From an uncultured Opitutales bacterium (GTDB lineage Bacteria > Verrucomicrobiota > Verrucomicrobiia > Opitutales > Intestinicryptomonadaceae): 64,000 bases of DNA. Under the pieces are notes generated by a model. It searched no databases and was not told where the DNA came from. It was given only the letters and a program-made list of their open reading frames with translations. A program made the translations under genes and the position numbers. The stretch is from the NCBI GenBank assembly GCA_900548185.1, contig URJJ01000001.1:107764-171763 (forward strand), written 5' to 3'. Below are positions 43,456 to 52,974 of this stretch, piece by piece (the stretch's first letter is position 1; each line of letters opens with the position of its first letter).

Positions 43456-44698
43456 GATTCTCGGCGTAGGAGAGTTTTCTGCGCGCTTCAAGGCGCTCGT
43501 CAAGGCGCAGGTGCCCGAGCTTTGGCTGCGCGGCGAAGTCTCCAACCTCAAGACCTATTCGAGCGGCCACACGTATTTTACGCTGAAGGACGCGGACGGG
43601 GCGGTTTCCGCCGTGCTTTTCAGAGGCTACGCGCAGGGCGTTTCGCTGCGCCTTTCGGAGGGGATGAAGGTTCTGGCCTACGGCGAAATATCGATTTACG
43701 AGGCGCGGGGCACCTACCAGATAATCGTCAAGGCGATGATGCCGGACGGTCTCGGGGACCTTGCGCGCAGGTTTGAGGAGCTTAAGGAAAAGCTGTCGCG
43801 CGAGGGGCTTTTCGACGCCTCTGCAAAAAAGCCCATCCCCCGGCTTCCGGGGCGAATCGCAGTCGTGACGTCTCCCACGGGGGCCGCCATAAGGGATTTC
43901 TTGAGCATTTTGAGGCGGAGGGGCTGGAGGGGCGAAATTGCCGTCATGCCTTCGCGCGTGCAGGGAGCGGAAGCTGCGGGGGAAATCGCAGCGCAGATAC
44001 GGGCGGCCCAGGGGGGCGGCTTCGACCTTCTCGTGGTGATGCGAGGCGGCGGGTCTTTGGAGGACTTGTGGCCGTTTAACGAGGAGGCGGTGGCGCGCGC
44101 CGTTGCGGCCTCCGAAATACCGGTCATATCGGCGGTGGGCCATGAGATAGACTTCACCCTTTCGGATTTCGCAGCCGACTTGCGCGCCGAGACGCCGAGC
44201 GCCGCCGCAGAATACATCTCAAGCGGGTTTATTGAGGCAAGGGAGGGCGTCCGTTCGGTTTTTTCGGCGATTTCGGAGGCGGTAAAAAACGCCCTTGAGG
44301 CGGCGCGCGGAAAGCTTGAGGCGGCTGCGGCGCTGTTTGCAATGGCCTCCCCAGCCTCGCGGGTGGCGAACCTTTCCATGGCGCTCGACGATGCCGAAGG
44401 GAGGCTGGATTCGGAATTTTTGGCCGCCGTTTCAGCCAGGCGCCACGAGCTTTCCGGCCTTTACGCGGAATTTTCCAGGCTCCACCCCGGGCACAGGCTC
44501 GAAATATTGCGAAATTCCCTGGACTCGGCGGAGCGCCAGCTTGAGCTTCTCGGCGTTGACGCCACTCTGCGCAGGGGCTTTGCCATGGCCCTATCCGGGG
44601 ATGGAGGCGTCATAAAAAGCGCAAAGGCGGCCTCCGAAGAAGCCGCCTTCCGCCTGATATTCCACGACGGGGAAATATCCGTTCACTCGAACCTGTAA
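43430..44698 (+). CDS. xseA: Exodeoxyribonuclease VII large subunit
   Basis: A 422-residue nuclease subunit that degrades single-stranded DNA with XseB. It has an N-terminal OB fold ('LWLRGEVSNLKTYSSGHTYF'), then the catalytic core 'IAVVTSPTGAAIRDFLSIL', 'VMRGGGSLEDLWPFNEE' and 'GHEIDFTLSDFAADLRAETP'. A helical C-terminal part follows. Slightly shorter than the E. coli protein. The small subunit is not adjacent. Its 3' end overlaps the convergent PhoD-like gene by 16 bases. Confidence 0.95.
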   Translation: MGFLKSSDEILGVGEFSARFKALVKAQVPELWLRGEVSNLKTYSSGHTYFTLKDADGAVSAVLFRGYAQGVSLRLSEGMKVLAYGEISIYEARGTYQIIVKAMMPDGLGDLARRFEELKEKLSREGLFDASAKKPIPRLPGRIAVVTSPTGAAIRDFLSILRRRGWRGEIAVMPSRVQGAEAAGEIAAQIRAAQGGGFDLLVVMRGGGSLEDLWPFNEEAVARAVAASEIPVISAVGHEIDFTLSDFAADLRAETPSAAAEYISSGFIEAREGVRSVFSAISEAVKNALEAARGKLEAAAALFAMASPASRVANLSMALDDAEGRLDSEFLAAVSARRHELSGLYAEFSRLHPGHRLEILRNSLDSAERQLELLGVDATLRRGFAMALSGDGGVIKSAKAASEEAAFRLIFHDGEISVHSNL

Positions 44699-45972
44699 AG
44701 GTCTTTTGAGCCGAGTTTGAGCGAATACAGGCGCTCTCCCTTGGGGCTGAAGAAGGCGATTTCCGCCGACCTGTCGTCCTCGGGGCCGGAGAACGATACG
44801 GTTGCGAACGAACGCTGAAGCACGGCGCTTCCCGGAACCCTGAAGAAATTCAGCTCGGCTGCGGTCTTTGCGGGGCGCGCCGTCGCCGGGCCGGCGGTAA
44901 CCTCGACCAGCTCGTGGGCGCCCGCGCGCACCATCTTTGTGACTTCCCCGTAGTCCTTGCCTGCGGATATGAAGATTATGCCGCCTATTTTGCGCCTCAT
45001 GAGAAAATCCATGAATTCCCCGCGCTCCTTTTCGTAGCCGGCAAAATTCTCCCTGGATTCGGCGGGATTCACCATCGGGGCCGAGCTTACGACTACCTTG
45101 AATTTAGCCTTGGAGGCGGCCAGCGACGACATGAGCCACTCCATCTGCCCCCTTCCAAACATCTCCGGGCGCGAAGCCCCGTGGTCGAATCCGTTGCGGT
45201 TTGATGCGGCGTCCATTATGAAAAACTCGGCGTCCCCGTACCTGAAGAAAGTCCCGCAGTTTTCAGAGCCGCCGACGCCGAATGACGGGTTCGGCCAGAA
45301 AGATTTGAATACCGACAACGAATCCTCCCTGTTCCACAGGCGCATGTCGGCGTCCGGGGCGCCGTAGCAGTCGGCGGACATAACCCCGTAGTTGGGGACA
45401 GACGCGGCCAGCCCCTTGAGGGCGGGGTCGGAGCGCTCGTAGGAATAGCGCGCGGCCATGCCGCTTTTTGAGCCGTAGTCGGCGGTGCGGAACATGCAGG
45501 CCCCGCCGGCCCATATTACAGCCTGCGGGTTTTTCGCCTTTACGGCGTCAAAGATTTCGTATTCCCCGCCGGGAGTTTTGAAAGGCTCGTCGTAGGTCGC
45601 GTCGTTTCTGTGCATCCTGCCGAGGACGGCGACGGAGAAGTCGGGGGGAGGGGTGCGCGTAAGGTAGTCCGGAGCTGTCTTTACTGTCCCTTCGGCGGAC
45701 GATGAGCCGGAAGTCACCTTGTACTTGTATTCCGAGGCCGGCGCAAGCCCGGTCAGGCGGAATTTGCAGGAGCCGTTTTCGTCCGCTTCGGCCGAAAGGA
45801 CTGCGGGCGTTCCCGCATCGTAGGAAAGCTCGGCCCTGGCCCCCGGCTCGGTCTGCACCCACACTGAGGCTTCGCGCATGTCGGCGGCCCCCGCCATGGG
45901 GCCTGCAACGATGTCGGCGCGCGCGCATGCGGCCGCGGCTGAGAGCGCAAATACAAAAAATTTCTTATGCAT
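44683..45972 (-). CDS. PhoD-like exported protein, probably catalytically degenerate
   Basis: A 429-residue protein with a signal peptide (ending AAAACARA). A fibronectin-III-like domain (about 20-100, 'MREASVWVQTEPGARAELSY', 'LTGLAPASEYKYKV') precedes a calcineurin-like phosphatase-like domain as in PhoD. The metal-binding blocks appear lost: expected 'GDxxY'-type, 'DHD'-type and 'GDxH'-type motifs correspond to 'WAGGACMF', 'VMSADCYG' and 'SAGKDYGEV'. It may therefore bind rather than hydrolyse. It is a single gene convergent with xseA. Confidence 0.72.
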   Translation of the reverse strand: MHKKFFVFALSAAAACARADIVAGPMAGAADMREASVWVQTEPGARAELSYDAGTPAVLSAEADENGSCKFRLTGLAPASEYKYKVTSGSSSAEGTVKTAPDYLTRTPPPDFSVAVLGRMHRNDATYDEPFKTPGGEYEIFDAVKAKNPQAVIWAGGACMFRTADYGSKSGMAARYSYERSDPALKGLAASVPNYGVMSADCYGAPDADMRLWNREDSLSVFKSFWPNPSFGVGGSENCGTFFRYGDAEFFIMDAASNRNGFDHGASRPEMFGRGQMEWLMSSLAASKAKFKVVVSSAPMVNPAESRENFAGYEKERGEFMDFLMRRKIGGIIFISAGKDYGEVTKMVRAGAHELVEVTAGPATARPAKTAAELNFFRVPGSAVLQRSFATVSFSGPEDDRSAEIAFFSPKGERLYSLKLGSKDLYRFE

Positions 45973-46066
45973 AATCAGGTGAAAGTCATAGGGGGAAAGG
46001 GCGGTTTTAACAAGCCCAAATCATTACGCGCTGTACAAAACTTTGTTTTTGTGCGAGAGTCCGGGC

Positions 46067-46897
46067 ATGGGGACATACAAATTTGACGCAAAGTCCATGA
46101 ATTCGGTTCTCGAGGTTTCCGTATGCCACGAATCCGAAAACTACGCAAAGAGCGCGGCCCTGGACCTTTTCGACGAAATAGAAAAGCTTGAGGACATTCT
46201 CAGCATGTTCAGGGACGGCAGCGACATACGCGCGATAAACGCGCTCAAGCCCGGCGAATCGTGCAGGATTCTGGAAATAACCGCGCAGGCCCTCGCGGGC
46301 GCGATGTACGCCTCGTCGCTGAGCGGCGGGTGCCTGGACGTGTGCATGGGCGAGTTTTTCCTGGCGGCAAAGGGCATTGAAAAAATTGAAAACCCTCGGA
46401 GGGCGAAGTTCGCGCTCGACCCGGATTCTCTGACTGTGGAAAAGCTGGAGGAGGGGAAAATAGACCTCGGGGCCGTCGGCAAGGGGTTCGCTCTGGAAGT
46501 GCTCGCGGAGAGGCTTTCCCAGATGTGGGGAATAAATTCGGCGATGCTCTCATTCGGCAGCAGCATGGTGCTCATGAACCCGCCCGAGGGCAGGGACTCA
46601 TGGGAGGTTACCTTCGCGGGGCGCGAAATTCCGGGGCTAAAGCTTTCAAACGTATCAATAGGCTCGTCGGGGACGGCAGTGCAGGGCGAGCACATAATCG
46701 ACTGCCGAACGGGCAGGCCGCCGGAAAACGCGCCGTTTAGGTCTTGGTCGATTTCCTCAAGCGCAATGCTGTGCGACGCGATGTCAACGGCGTTTATGGC
46801 GCTTCCCCGCCCGGAAATCCTCAGGATATGCGCCGCTGAAAATATGCGCGCCGCATTGCAGGCTTCCCCCGACTCCGATATAGAATTCCTCAACTGA
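46067..46897 (+). CDS. ApbE-like FAD:protein FMN transferase
   Basis: A 276-residue protein of the ApbE family, which links FMN covalently to Thr residues of Na+-translocating NADH:quinone reductases and similar proteins. The signature 'DLGAVGKGFALEVLAERL' and the C-terminal 'HIIDCRTGRPPENAP' and 'CDAMSTAFMAL' (metal-binding Asp) are present. There is no signal peptide from the ATG at 46067, unlike the usual periplasmic ApbE; the frame extends to 46043 without adding one. It could be a cytoplasmic flavinylase. No target protein is adjacent. Confidence 0.82.
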   Translation: MGTYKFDAKSMNSVLEVSVCHESENYAKSAALDLFDEIEKLEDILSMFRDGSDIRAINALKPGESCRILEITAQALAGAMYASSLSGGCLDVCMGEFFLAAKGIEKIENPRRAKFALDPDSLTVEKLEEGKIDLGAVGKGFALEVLAERLSQMWGINSAMLSFGSSMVLMNPPEGRDSWEVTFAGREIPGLKLSNVSIGSSGTAVQGEHIIDCRTGRPPENAPFRSWSISSSAMLCDAMSTAFMALPRPEILRICAAENMRAALQASPDSDIEFLN

Positions 46898-47403
46898 CGC
46901 CTGCGGAGCGCGGGAACTCCGCACGCAACCGTACGTTTAAAGCCGCCTTTCGCCTGCAAAAGGGAGGGGCAGGACGATGCATTCCCATGCGAAGTCCAAG
47001 CAGCGCAATTTCTATGCCTCTTTTATCCCGCTAGGGACTTTTCTTCCGGAAAGTTTTTATAATTGTTTGCTGCAAGGCAAACTGAAGACTGCGTTCGCGT
47101 CACTTTTAGCTTCTGGAACGCGGCGGATTTATAACTTCCGGCGCGGCCGGAGCGCGAAGCGCCAAATCTTGGCGCGGCAAGGACGGATTGGCTGGCGCAT
47201 ATGGCCTTGGGGGGCTGTGATTTGTAAGCTAAGCGTTTCCAAATCCGTTCCGTCCGGAAGCATCTATGGCTTGCAAAGTCCGTTTGAAGGCGCGCGGCAC
47301 GCCGCAAAAAAAAATCCGGAACGCAGGAGGGGGCGGGAGAAAAAATCCGGACGCATGGGATAAATGCGCCCGTGGCGGGCAGCGGGGCGGGAATCTCCTG
47401 CGG
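46898..47403. other. Noncoding stretch between convergent genes
   Basis: About 505 bases. A TGCGGAG / CTCCGCA hairpin lies just after the apbE-like stop (about 46908-46930) but lacks a T run. Two short near-repeats (AAAAAATCCGGA.CGCA) occur near 47310 and 47340. No gene or RNA was recognised. Confidence 0.4.
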
Positions 47404-48825
47404 CTATTTGTCCCAGGGGAGTTTTATATCTTTTCGCTGGTCGTATTTTACGATGTCGACATTCCCATATACGGCGTGCGCATTGAGGATTCCGTTGGGG
47501 TCGAGCGCGCGCTTTACGGCGAGCATCGCATCCAGCTCCGCCGGGGCTATCTGGCGGCGCAGGAACCTGTGCTTTGTTATGCCTATGCCGTGCTCGCCCG
47601 AAACGGCCCCGCCCAGCTCCACGGCCTTTATTATAGCCGCGTCCATGGATTCGTATGCCGCCTTTTTCTGGGCTGCGTCCGAAGGATCGTACATGAAGTG
47701 TATGTGGTAGTTGCCGTCGGCGGCGTGCCCGAATGTGGGCGAGGGCAGGCCCGATTTGCGGGACAATTCCTTGAAGTATTCAAAAAATTCGTCGGTTTTC
47801 AGTATGGGGAGGACTATGTCCTGATTCAGCTTCCCCCCGCCCAGGAGGAACATTGCAGGCGAACAGGCCCTGCGCATTTCCCACAGCCTTTCCGCCCGCT
47901 CTTCGTCATCCGCAAATTCAAACCTTTCCGAGCATTTTGAAAGGACGCCTTCCAGGCGTTCCGCCGCCGCCGCAACTTCCGCGTGGGTGCCGTCCAGCTC
48001 GATTAGAAGCGCGGCCGAACGCCCGATTTCAACCCCCTTGAACTTCGCCGCGCACTCAACGCTGTCGGCGTCCATGAACTCCATCACGGCCGGCATCAGG
48101 CCGGATGACAGGACCGACCTCACGCACGCGAACGCGCCGGCGTCGCTTTTGAAAAACGCCAGGGCCGCGCGCTTGGCCTCGGGTCTTGCCACAAGCTTAA
48201 GCCACGCCTCAACGACTACGCCGAGCGAACCTTCCGAGCCTATGACGAGGTCGCGCAGGTTCATTCCCGTGGCGAATTTCCTAAGCGGCCTCGACAGGCG
48301 GGCGATTTCCCCGTTTGGCAGGCATACGGAAAGGGCCATGACGTAGTCGCGGGTTGTCCCGTATTTTGCGGCGCGCAGCCCGCCAGCATTGCACGCTATG
48401 TTGCCGCCTATCGTGGAGTATTTTTTAGAGGAGGGGTCCGGGGGGTACATGAGGCCGCATTTTTCGGCGGCGGCGTCCACGTCCGCGTTTATGGCCCCGG
48501 CGCCCACGTGCGCCACCCATGAAACGGGGTCGATTTCTATGAAGTTTATGGCTTCCAGGTCCAGCACTATTCCGCCCCCGAAGGGCAGCGCCCCCCCCGC
48601 GCATCCCGACCCGGCCCCGCGAACCGTTACGGGGCATTTCAGCCCGTTTGCAATTTTCAGCGTCTTTGAGACGTCCTCCGCGGACTTTGCCATTACCACG
48701 GCGTCAGGACTGAAAAAATACCTGGAATTGTCAATCGAAGCCCGCCGGAGCGTTTCGGCGTCGTCGAATACCGCGCCGTTTCCGAGCGATTTGCGGAGGA
48801 GTTCCGCAGCCGGGTTTTGCGTCAT
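47404..48825 (-). CDS. GlcD-type FAD-linked 2-hydroxyacid (glycolate/D-lactate) oxidase
   Basis: A 473-residue flavoprotein of the PCMH/VAO family. The FAD-binding loop 'VRGAGSGCAGGALPFGGG' and 'IGGNIACNAGGLRAAKYGTT' lie in the N-terminal half. The C-terminal cap has 'GHAADGNYHIHF' and 'GGAVSGEHGIGITKH'. It oxidises a 2-hydroxyacid such as glycolate or D-lactate; the exact substrate is not evident. No GlcE/GlcF partners are adjacent. Its ATG overlaps the ptsI stop by four bases (ATGA), so the frame's upstream extension is not used. Confidence 0.87.
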   Translation of the reverse strand: MTQNPAAELLRKSLGNGAVFDDAETLRRASIDNSRYFFSPDAVVMAKSAEDVSKTLKIANGLKCPVTVRGAGSGCAGGALPFGGGIVLDLEAINFIEIDPVSWVAHVGAGAINADVDAAAEKCGLMYPPDPSSKKYSTIGGNIACNAGGLRAAKYGTTRDYVMALSVCLPNGEIARLSRPLRKFATGMNLRDLVIGSEGSLGVVVEAWLKLVARPEAKRAALAFFKSDAGAFACVRSVLSSGLMPAVMEFMDADSVECAAKFKGVEIGRSAALLIELDGTHAEVAAAAERLEGVLSKCSERFEFADDEERAERLWEMRRACSPAMFLLGGGKLNQDIVLPILKTDEFFEYFKELSRKSGLPSPTFGHAADGNYHIHFMYDPSDAAQKKAAYESMDAAIIKAVELGGAVSGEHGIGITKHRFLRRQIAPAELDAMLAVKRALDPNGILNAHAVYGNVDIVKYDQRKDIKLPWDK

Positions 48826-50594
48826 ATGCTTATATATTTTTGCATTTGCGAGTTTCGGAACCTGCGCAAGATGGCAAGTATGTCGCGCGAGCATCCCTGT
48901 GCGAGGGCCTCCACCTTGAGGCTTGTAAGGTCTGCGTAAGACACCTTCCGAAGCAGGAACTTGATTTCGCTCAAAGACGAGGCCGACATGCTGAGGCCGT
49001 CCACGCCCATGCCTATAAGAAGCATTGCAAAAATCGGGTCGGCCGCGATTTCGCCGCATACGAACACGTCGAGGCCAGCGGACTTGCCGTCAAATATTAT
49101 CTTGTGAAGCATGCGCACGACGGCCGGGTTTGCGGGGTTGTAGAGGTGCGCCACGTGGTCGTTTACGCGGTCGACCGCCAGCAGATACTGTATGAGGTCG
49201 TTTGTGCCCACGCTTATGAAGTCGCAGTGCTTCGCAAGCAGGTCGATTATCATCGCAGCGCTCGGAACCTCCAGCATCGCCCCGACCTTTATTTCCGGAT
49301 TGAATTCGCGCCCCTCGTTTTTGAGTGCGAGCTTCGCCTGTTCGAGCACGTCGTTTGCGCGCACGAGCTCGTTTATGCCGGATATCATCGGGTAGAGCAC
49401 CTTGACGTTCCCGTAGGCGCTGGCGCGCAGGATGGCCTTGAGCTGCGTGGTGAATATGTCCACCCTGTCGAGGCAGAAGCGTATCGCCCGGTAGCCCATG
49501 AAGGGGTTTTCCTCGCGTCCGGCCTCCTTCATGAAAGACATCATCTTGTCTCCGCCCAAATCCATCGTGCGGATTACTATGTCCTTTCCGCCGGCCTTCA
49601 GGGCGGCTGCCTTGTAGGCTTCAAACTGGGTCTCCTCGTCCGGAAATTCGCCGAGGTCGAGAAAGAGGGCTTCAGTGCGGAAGAGCCCCACGCCGTCTGC
49701 GTAGCGCATGGCGCCCTCGGGGATGTCGGCCGCCCCGTTTATGTTGAGCTCAAGGGCGACCTTGCGGCCGTCGGAGGTCTCGGAGGGGAAGGGCAGGGAC
49801 GAGTCGAAAATCTTTTCAATCTCACGGTGGATGCTGGCAATCTCCGTGTATTTTTTCAGGGTATCCTCGGAGGGGTTCTTGAACACGCGCCCCTTGTAGC
49901 CGTCGACGAGTATTTCAGCGCCCCTCTCGATGCCGGAGTCGTCGATTTTTATGCCCACCACGCACGGGACGCGCAGGGAGCGGGCGAGGATGGCCGTATG
50001 GCTGGTGTGCGACCCCTTTTCCGTCACGATGCCAAGCACCTTGGTCTTATCCACAAAGGCGAAGTCGGAGGGGGTGAAGTCCGCGCTCACGAGCACGGAC
50101 GGCTCGCCGAGGGTTATGGACGACTTTTCCTCGTGGCCCATGAGGTTGTTCAGCACCCTGCGGGCGACGTCCCTTATGTCGGCCACGCGCTCGCGCATGA
50201 ACGGGTCGTCGATTTCGTCGAAGGCCTGCACAAAGCGGTTTATCACCTTCAGGTAGCAGTCCTCGATATTGCGGAGGTCGGAGCGCACCATCGAATAGAC
50301 CTCGTTTATGATGGCGACGTCTTCCAGCACGAGAAGGTGCGCGTCAAATATGGACGACTCCTCTTCGCCCACCTTCTGGGCGAGCTCCTCCTTCAGCGCG
50401 CATATGTCCCGCCTGGCCTTTACTATGGCCTGCTCAAAGCGGCGTATCTCGCCGTCAACCTGCGACCGGGATATTTCGTAGGAGGGCACCTGCGCGTTTT
50501 TGCGCCTTACGACAAACGCCTTTCCGCAGGCCGTGCCTGGGGAGACTGCAATGCCTGCAAAGCTCCGTTCGGCTTCTGTTGGGGTAACGCTCAT
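48822..50594 (-). CDS. ptsI: Phosphoenolpyruvate-protein phosphotransferase (enzyme I)
   Basis: A 590-residue enzyme I that moves phosphate from PEP to HPr. It has an N-terminal helical HPr-binding region, the phosphohistidine motif 'GSHTSHTAILARSLRVPCVV' (His199), a PEP-binding TIM barrel with 'RTEALFLDLGEFPDEETQFE' and 'GGDKMMSFMKEAGREENPFM', and the catalytic cysteine in 'DVFVCGEIAADP'. No HPr or EII gene is in the window, so it may serve a regulatory PTS. It is followed by the coupled oxidase gene; the regulator gene ends next to it at 50671. Confidence 0.95.
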   Translation of the reverse strand: MSVTPTEAERSFAGIAVSPGTACGKAFVVRRKNAQVPSYEISRSQVDGEIRRFEQAIVKARRDICALKEELAQKVGEEESSIFDAHLLVLEDVAIINEVYSMVRSDLRNIEDCYLKVINRFVQAFDEIDDPFMRERVADIRDVARRVLNNLMGHEEKSSITLGEPSVLVSADFTPSDFAFVDKTKVLGIVTEKGSHTSHTAILARSLRVPCVVGIKIDDSGIERGAEILVDGYKGRVFKNPSEDTLKKYTEIASIHREIEKIFDSSLPFPSETSDGRKVALELNINGAADIPEGAMRYADGVGLFRTEALFLDLGEFPDEETQFEAYKAAALKAGGKDIVIRTMDLGGDKMMSFMKEAGREENPFMGYRAIRFCLDRVDIFTTQLKAILRASAYGNVKVLYPMISGINELVRANDVLEQAKLALKNEGREFNPEIKVGAMLEVPSAAMIIDLLAKHCDFISVGTNDLIQYLLAVDRVNDHVAHLYNPANPAVVRMLHKIIFDGKSAGLDVFVCGEIAADPIFAMLLIGMGVDGLSMSASSLSEIKFLLRKVSYADLTSLKVEALAQGCSRDILAILRRFRNSQMQKYISI

Positions 50595-50670
50595 TATCCC
50601 GTTGAATATCGCACTTAAATTTGGCTTTTACAACTTTTTTTTGAGAAAAACCCGTATGCCGTGCGCGCGC

Positions 50671-52266
50671 TCAGCGGCGCCCCTGCCTGGGGCCCAGCTT
50701 TTTGTAGATGGAGGCGTCTATGGCCAGATTTTTAATTTTGTAATTCATTATGCGCTGGGAAATTCCGAGATGGCGCGCCGCAGCGCTTGCGTTTCCCCTG
50801 TGGATTTTCAGGGCTTCGCCTATAAGCTCCCGCTCGAACGAGCGCACGGAGGCCGTGAAATCCACCTCGGCGTCCTCGGAGATTTTTGAATGGCGACCGG
50901 AGACGGCGGCCTGGAGGGATGATGGGAGGTTGTAGCCGCATATGGAGGAGCCGGACGCCGAAAGCACCGCGCTTTCGATGCAGTTTTCCAGCTCGCGGAC
51001 GTTGCCGGGCCAGTAGTAGCGCATGAGCATGTCGATTGCCGGGGTGGAAATGCGCTTCACCTTCTTTTTGTGCTTCCTGCCGAATTTGGAGGCGAAGTGG
51101 TCGGCGAGCAGGGTGATGTCGCTTCTTCTGTCGCGCAGGGCGGGGATATGGATTGAAAAGGGGCAGAGGGCGCGGTAGAGGTCCTCGCGGAAGGCGCCCG
51201 ACGCCACCATTTCCTCCAGGTTTTTCCCGGTCGCCGCTATTATGCGCACGTCCGAAGAAATCCGCCGCCTGCCGCCTATGCGGCAGAAGGAGCCGTCCTG
51301 AAGGAAGCGGAAGAGGCGGAGCTGGTTTTCGGGGCTAAGGTCCCCGATTTTGTCTATAAAAAGCGTTCCTAAGTCGCATGATTCCAAGAGGCCGGTTCTG
51401 CCGGAAGTATCGCCTGCAAAGGCGCCCCCGCCGCAGCCGAACAGCTCTGCCGCCGCCACCGCCTCGGGGAGCGCCACGCAGTTCAGGGTGGCAAAAGGCC
51501 GGCCCCTGCGGCTCCCGGAGGCGACTATCGCGCTTGCCGCGAGCTTCTTTCCGGTTCCGGGCTCGCCCCTTATCAAGACCGGCATTTCGCTGGAGGCCGC
51601 CTGCGAAACCATATTGACGACCTTGCGCATCCCGTTGCATTTCCCGATTATTCCGTCGCGGACGCTGCGGTCTGAAAGCTCTATGCGAAGCCGCCTGTTT
51701 TCCTCAAGGAGCTGCTCCCGCTCCGTGTTTCTCAAAAACAGCACAGAAACCGCGTCCGCAAGGATGTTCGCCGCCGTTTCGAGCAGGCCGAGGTCGCGGC
51801 GCAGGCTGGTTTCGGGCGACACCACCCGGTCTATTGAAAGCGTGCCTATAACCTGGTCCATGTAGATTATAGGCACGCAGATGAATGCGATGTTCTTTCC
51901 TGCGGCGCGGGTTTTTGTGCGGTTTAGAAATTCCGTGGATTCGGAAATGTCTGGTATGATTCGGCTTTTTGCGTGGGCTGCGACCTGGCCTGTGACGCCT
52001 TCGCCCATCCTGTAAACGCCCCTTTTTATCTCCTCGTCTGTCATCCCGTGGGATGCCTCTATGAAAAGCAGGTCGCCCTGGCGCAGGGTTACGGTTCCGC
52101 GCAGGAGCCCCATTTCGGCATTGAGGATTTCGAGCGCGTCCTTCAAAAGCCCGCCAGCGCTCGTGCGGTGGACAAGGGCGCGGCTGATGCGGTGCAGCAC
52201 CGCCATTTCAACGGAATTGTAGTTGCGCCTCCAGGACGAGTCGTCTGCCGGGCATTCGGAATCCAT
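50671..52266 (-). CDS. GAF / AAA+ / Fis-HTH regulator of the NtrC-NifA type, degenerate ATPase
   Basis: A 531-residue NifA-like regulator: GAF domain (about 20-180), AAA+ domain (about 205-440) and a Fis-type helix-turn-helix at the C-terminus ('NASAAARHLGISQRIMNYKI'). Key AAA+ residues are altered. The GAFTGA loop that contacts sigma-54 reads GAFAGD (281-286), the Walker B Asp-Glu reads Asp-Lys (305-306), and the second arginine-finger position in FREDLYRAL appears to be Ala. Walker A (GEPGTGKK, 234-241) is nearly normal. It may therefore not remodel sigma-54 polymerase and could act as a ligand-sensing repressor. It lies between ruvA and ptsI. Confidence 0.85.
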   Translation of the reverse strand: MDSECPADDSSWRRNYNSVEMAVLHRISRALVHRTSAGGLLKDALEILNAEMGLLRGTVTLRQGDLLFIEASHGMTDEEIKRGVYRMGEGVTGQVAAHAKSRIIPDISESTEFLNRTKTRAAGKNIAFICVPIIYMDQVIGTLSIDRVVSPETSLRRDLGLLETAANILADAVSVLFLRNTEREQLLEENRRLRIELSDRSVRDGIIGKCNGMRKVVNMVSQAASSEMPVLIRGEPGTGKKLAASAIVASGSRRGRPFATLNCVALPEAVAAAELFGCGGGAFAGDTSGRTGLLESCDLGTLFIDKIGDLSPENQLRLFRFLQDGSFCRIGGRRRISSDVRIIAATGKNLEEMVASGAFREDLYRALCPFSIHIPALRDRRSDITLLADHFASKFGRKHKKKVKRISTPAIDMLMRYYWPGNVRELENCIESAVLSASGSSICGYNLPSSLQAAVSGRHSKISEDAEVDFTASVRSFERELIGEALKIHRGNASAAARHLGISQRIMNYKIKNLAIDASIYKKLGPRQGRR

Positions 52267-52291
52267 GAGGCTTGGAGGGCGGCTGCCGGGT

Positions 52292-52891
52292 TCAGCCCCT
52301 GAGCGCGCCCTTTATGAGGTCTTCGGCCTTCGAGTCCGGGGGCAGGGCGGCTGCCGCGCGGCGCACGGCCCTGTCGGCGTCGGCGGGCTTATAGCCGAGG
52401 GCTATGAGGGCGGCCAGGGCGTCGGATACGGCCTGCGGCCCGCCTGGAGCGCCGAACCCGGACGCGGGAGCCCCCTGAACGCGCCCGACTTCGAGCGCGC
52501 CTCGGAGTTCGACCACTATCCTCTCCGCCGTCTTTTTGCCTATTCCCGGGCATTTGGAAAGCATGGCGACATCCCCGGCCTCTATCGCGCCGCGCAGGGT
52601 TTCGAGCCCCATGCGGCTCATTATGTTTATCGCGATTTTAGGCCCTATGCCCGAGACCTTGTCAACCAGGAGCCTGAAGAAGTCGCGCTCCTGGGCGGAC
52701 GCGAAACCGTACAGCGTCTGGGAGTCCTCCCGGTATATCGCAACCGTATGCAAAAACGCCTCGTTCCCGGGGCCCGGCAGACGTTCGGCCGTCGTTATCG
52801 GGACGTTGACTTCGTAAAACACGCCGCCAACATCCAGAACCGCCGCAAGCGGCGACACCTTTGAGACCTTTCCCCTCAATCCGACTATCAT
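52292..52891 (-). CDS. ruvA: Holliday junction branch-migration protein RuvA
   Basis: A 199-residue RuvA: N-terminal OB fold ('MIVGLRGKVSKVSPLAAVLD'), two helix-hairpin-helix motifs ('LVDKVSGIGPKIAINIMSRM', 'AMLSKCPGIGKKTAERIVVE') and the C-terminal RuvB-binding domain ('DALAALIALGYKPADADRAV'). It tetramerises on the four-way junction. ruvC is 29 kb away and ruvB is not in the window. The regulator gene begins 25 bases downstream of its stop. Confidence 0.95.
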   Translation of the reverse strand: MIVGLRGKVSKVSPLAAVLDVGGVFYEVNVPITTAERLPGPGNEAFLHTVAIYREDSQTLYGFASAQERDFFRLLVDKVSGIGPKIAINIMSRMGLETLRGAIEAGDVAMLSKCPGIGKKTAERIVVELRGALEVGRVQGAPASGFGAPGGPQAVSDALAALIALGYKPADADRAVRRAAAALPPDSKAEDLIKGALRG

Positions 52892-52974
52892 TTCAATTCC
52901 GGCCCTCCATGCCGCCCGCCGCCGCGCGGATGCGAAACGCCCCCTGCGGCCCGTGCGGCTGGCAAAAGATTAAA

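Noticed and set aside
48840..50618. A 592-codon plus-strand frame.
   Set aside because: It is fully antisense to ptsI, whose motifs are all present; the translation has the His/Val/Arg-rich look of a shadow frame.
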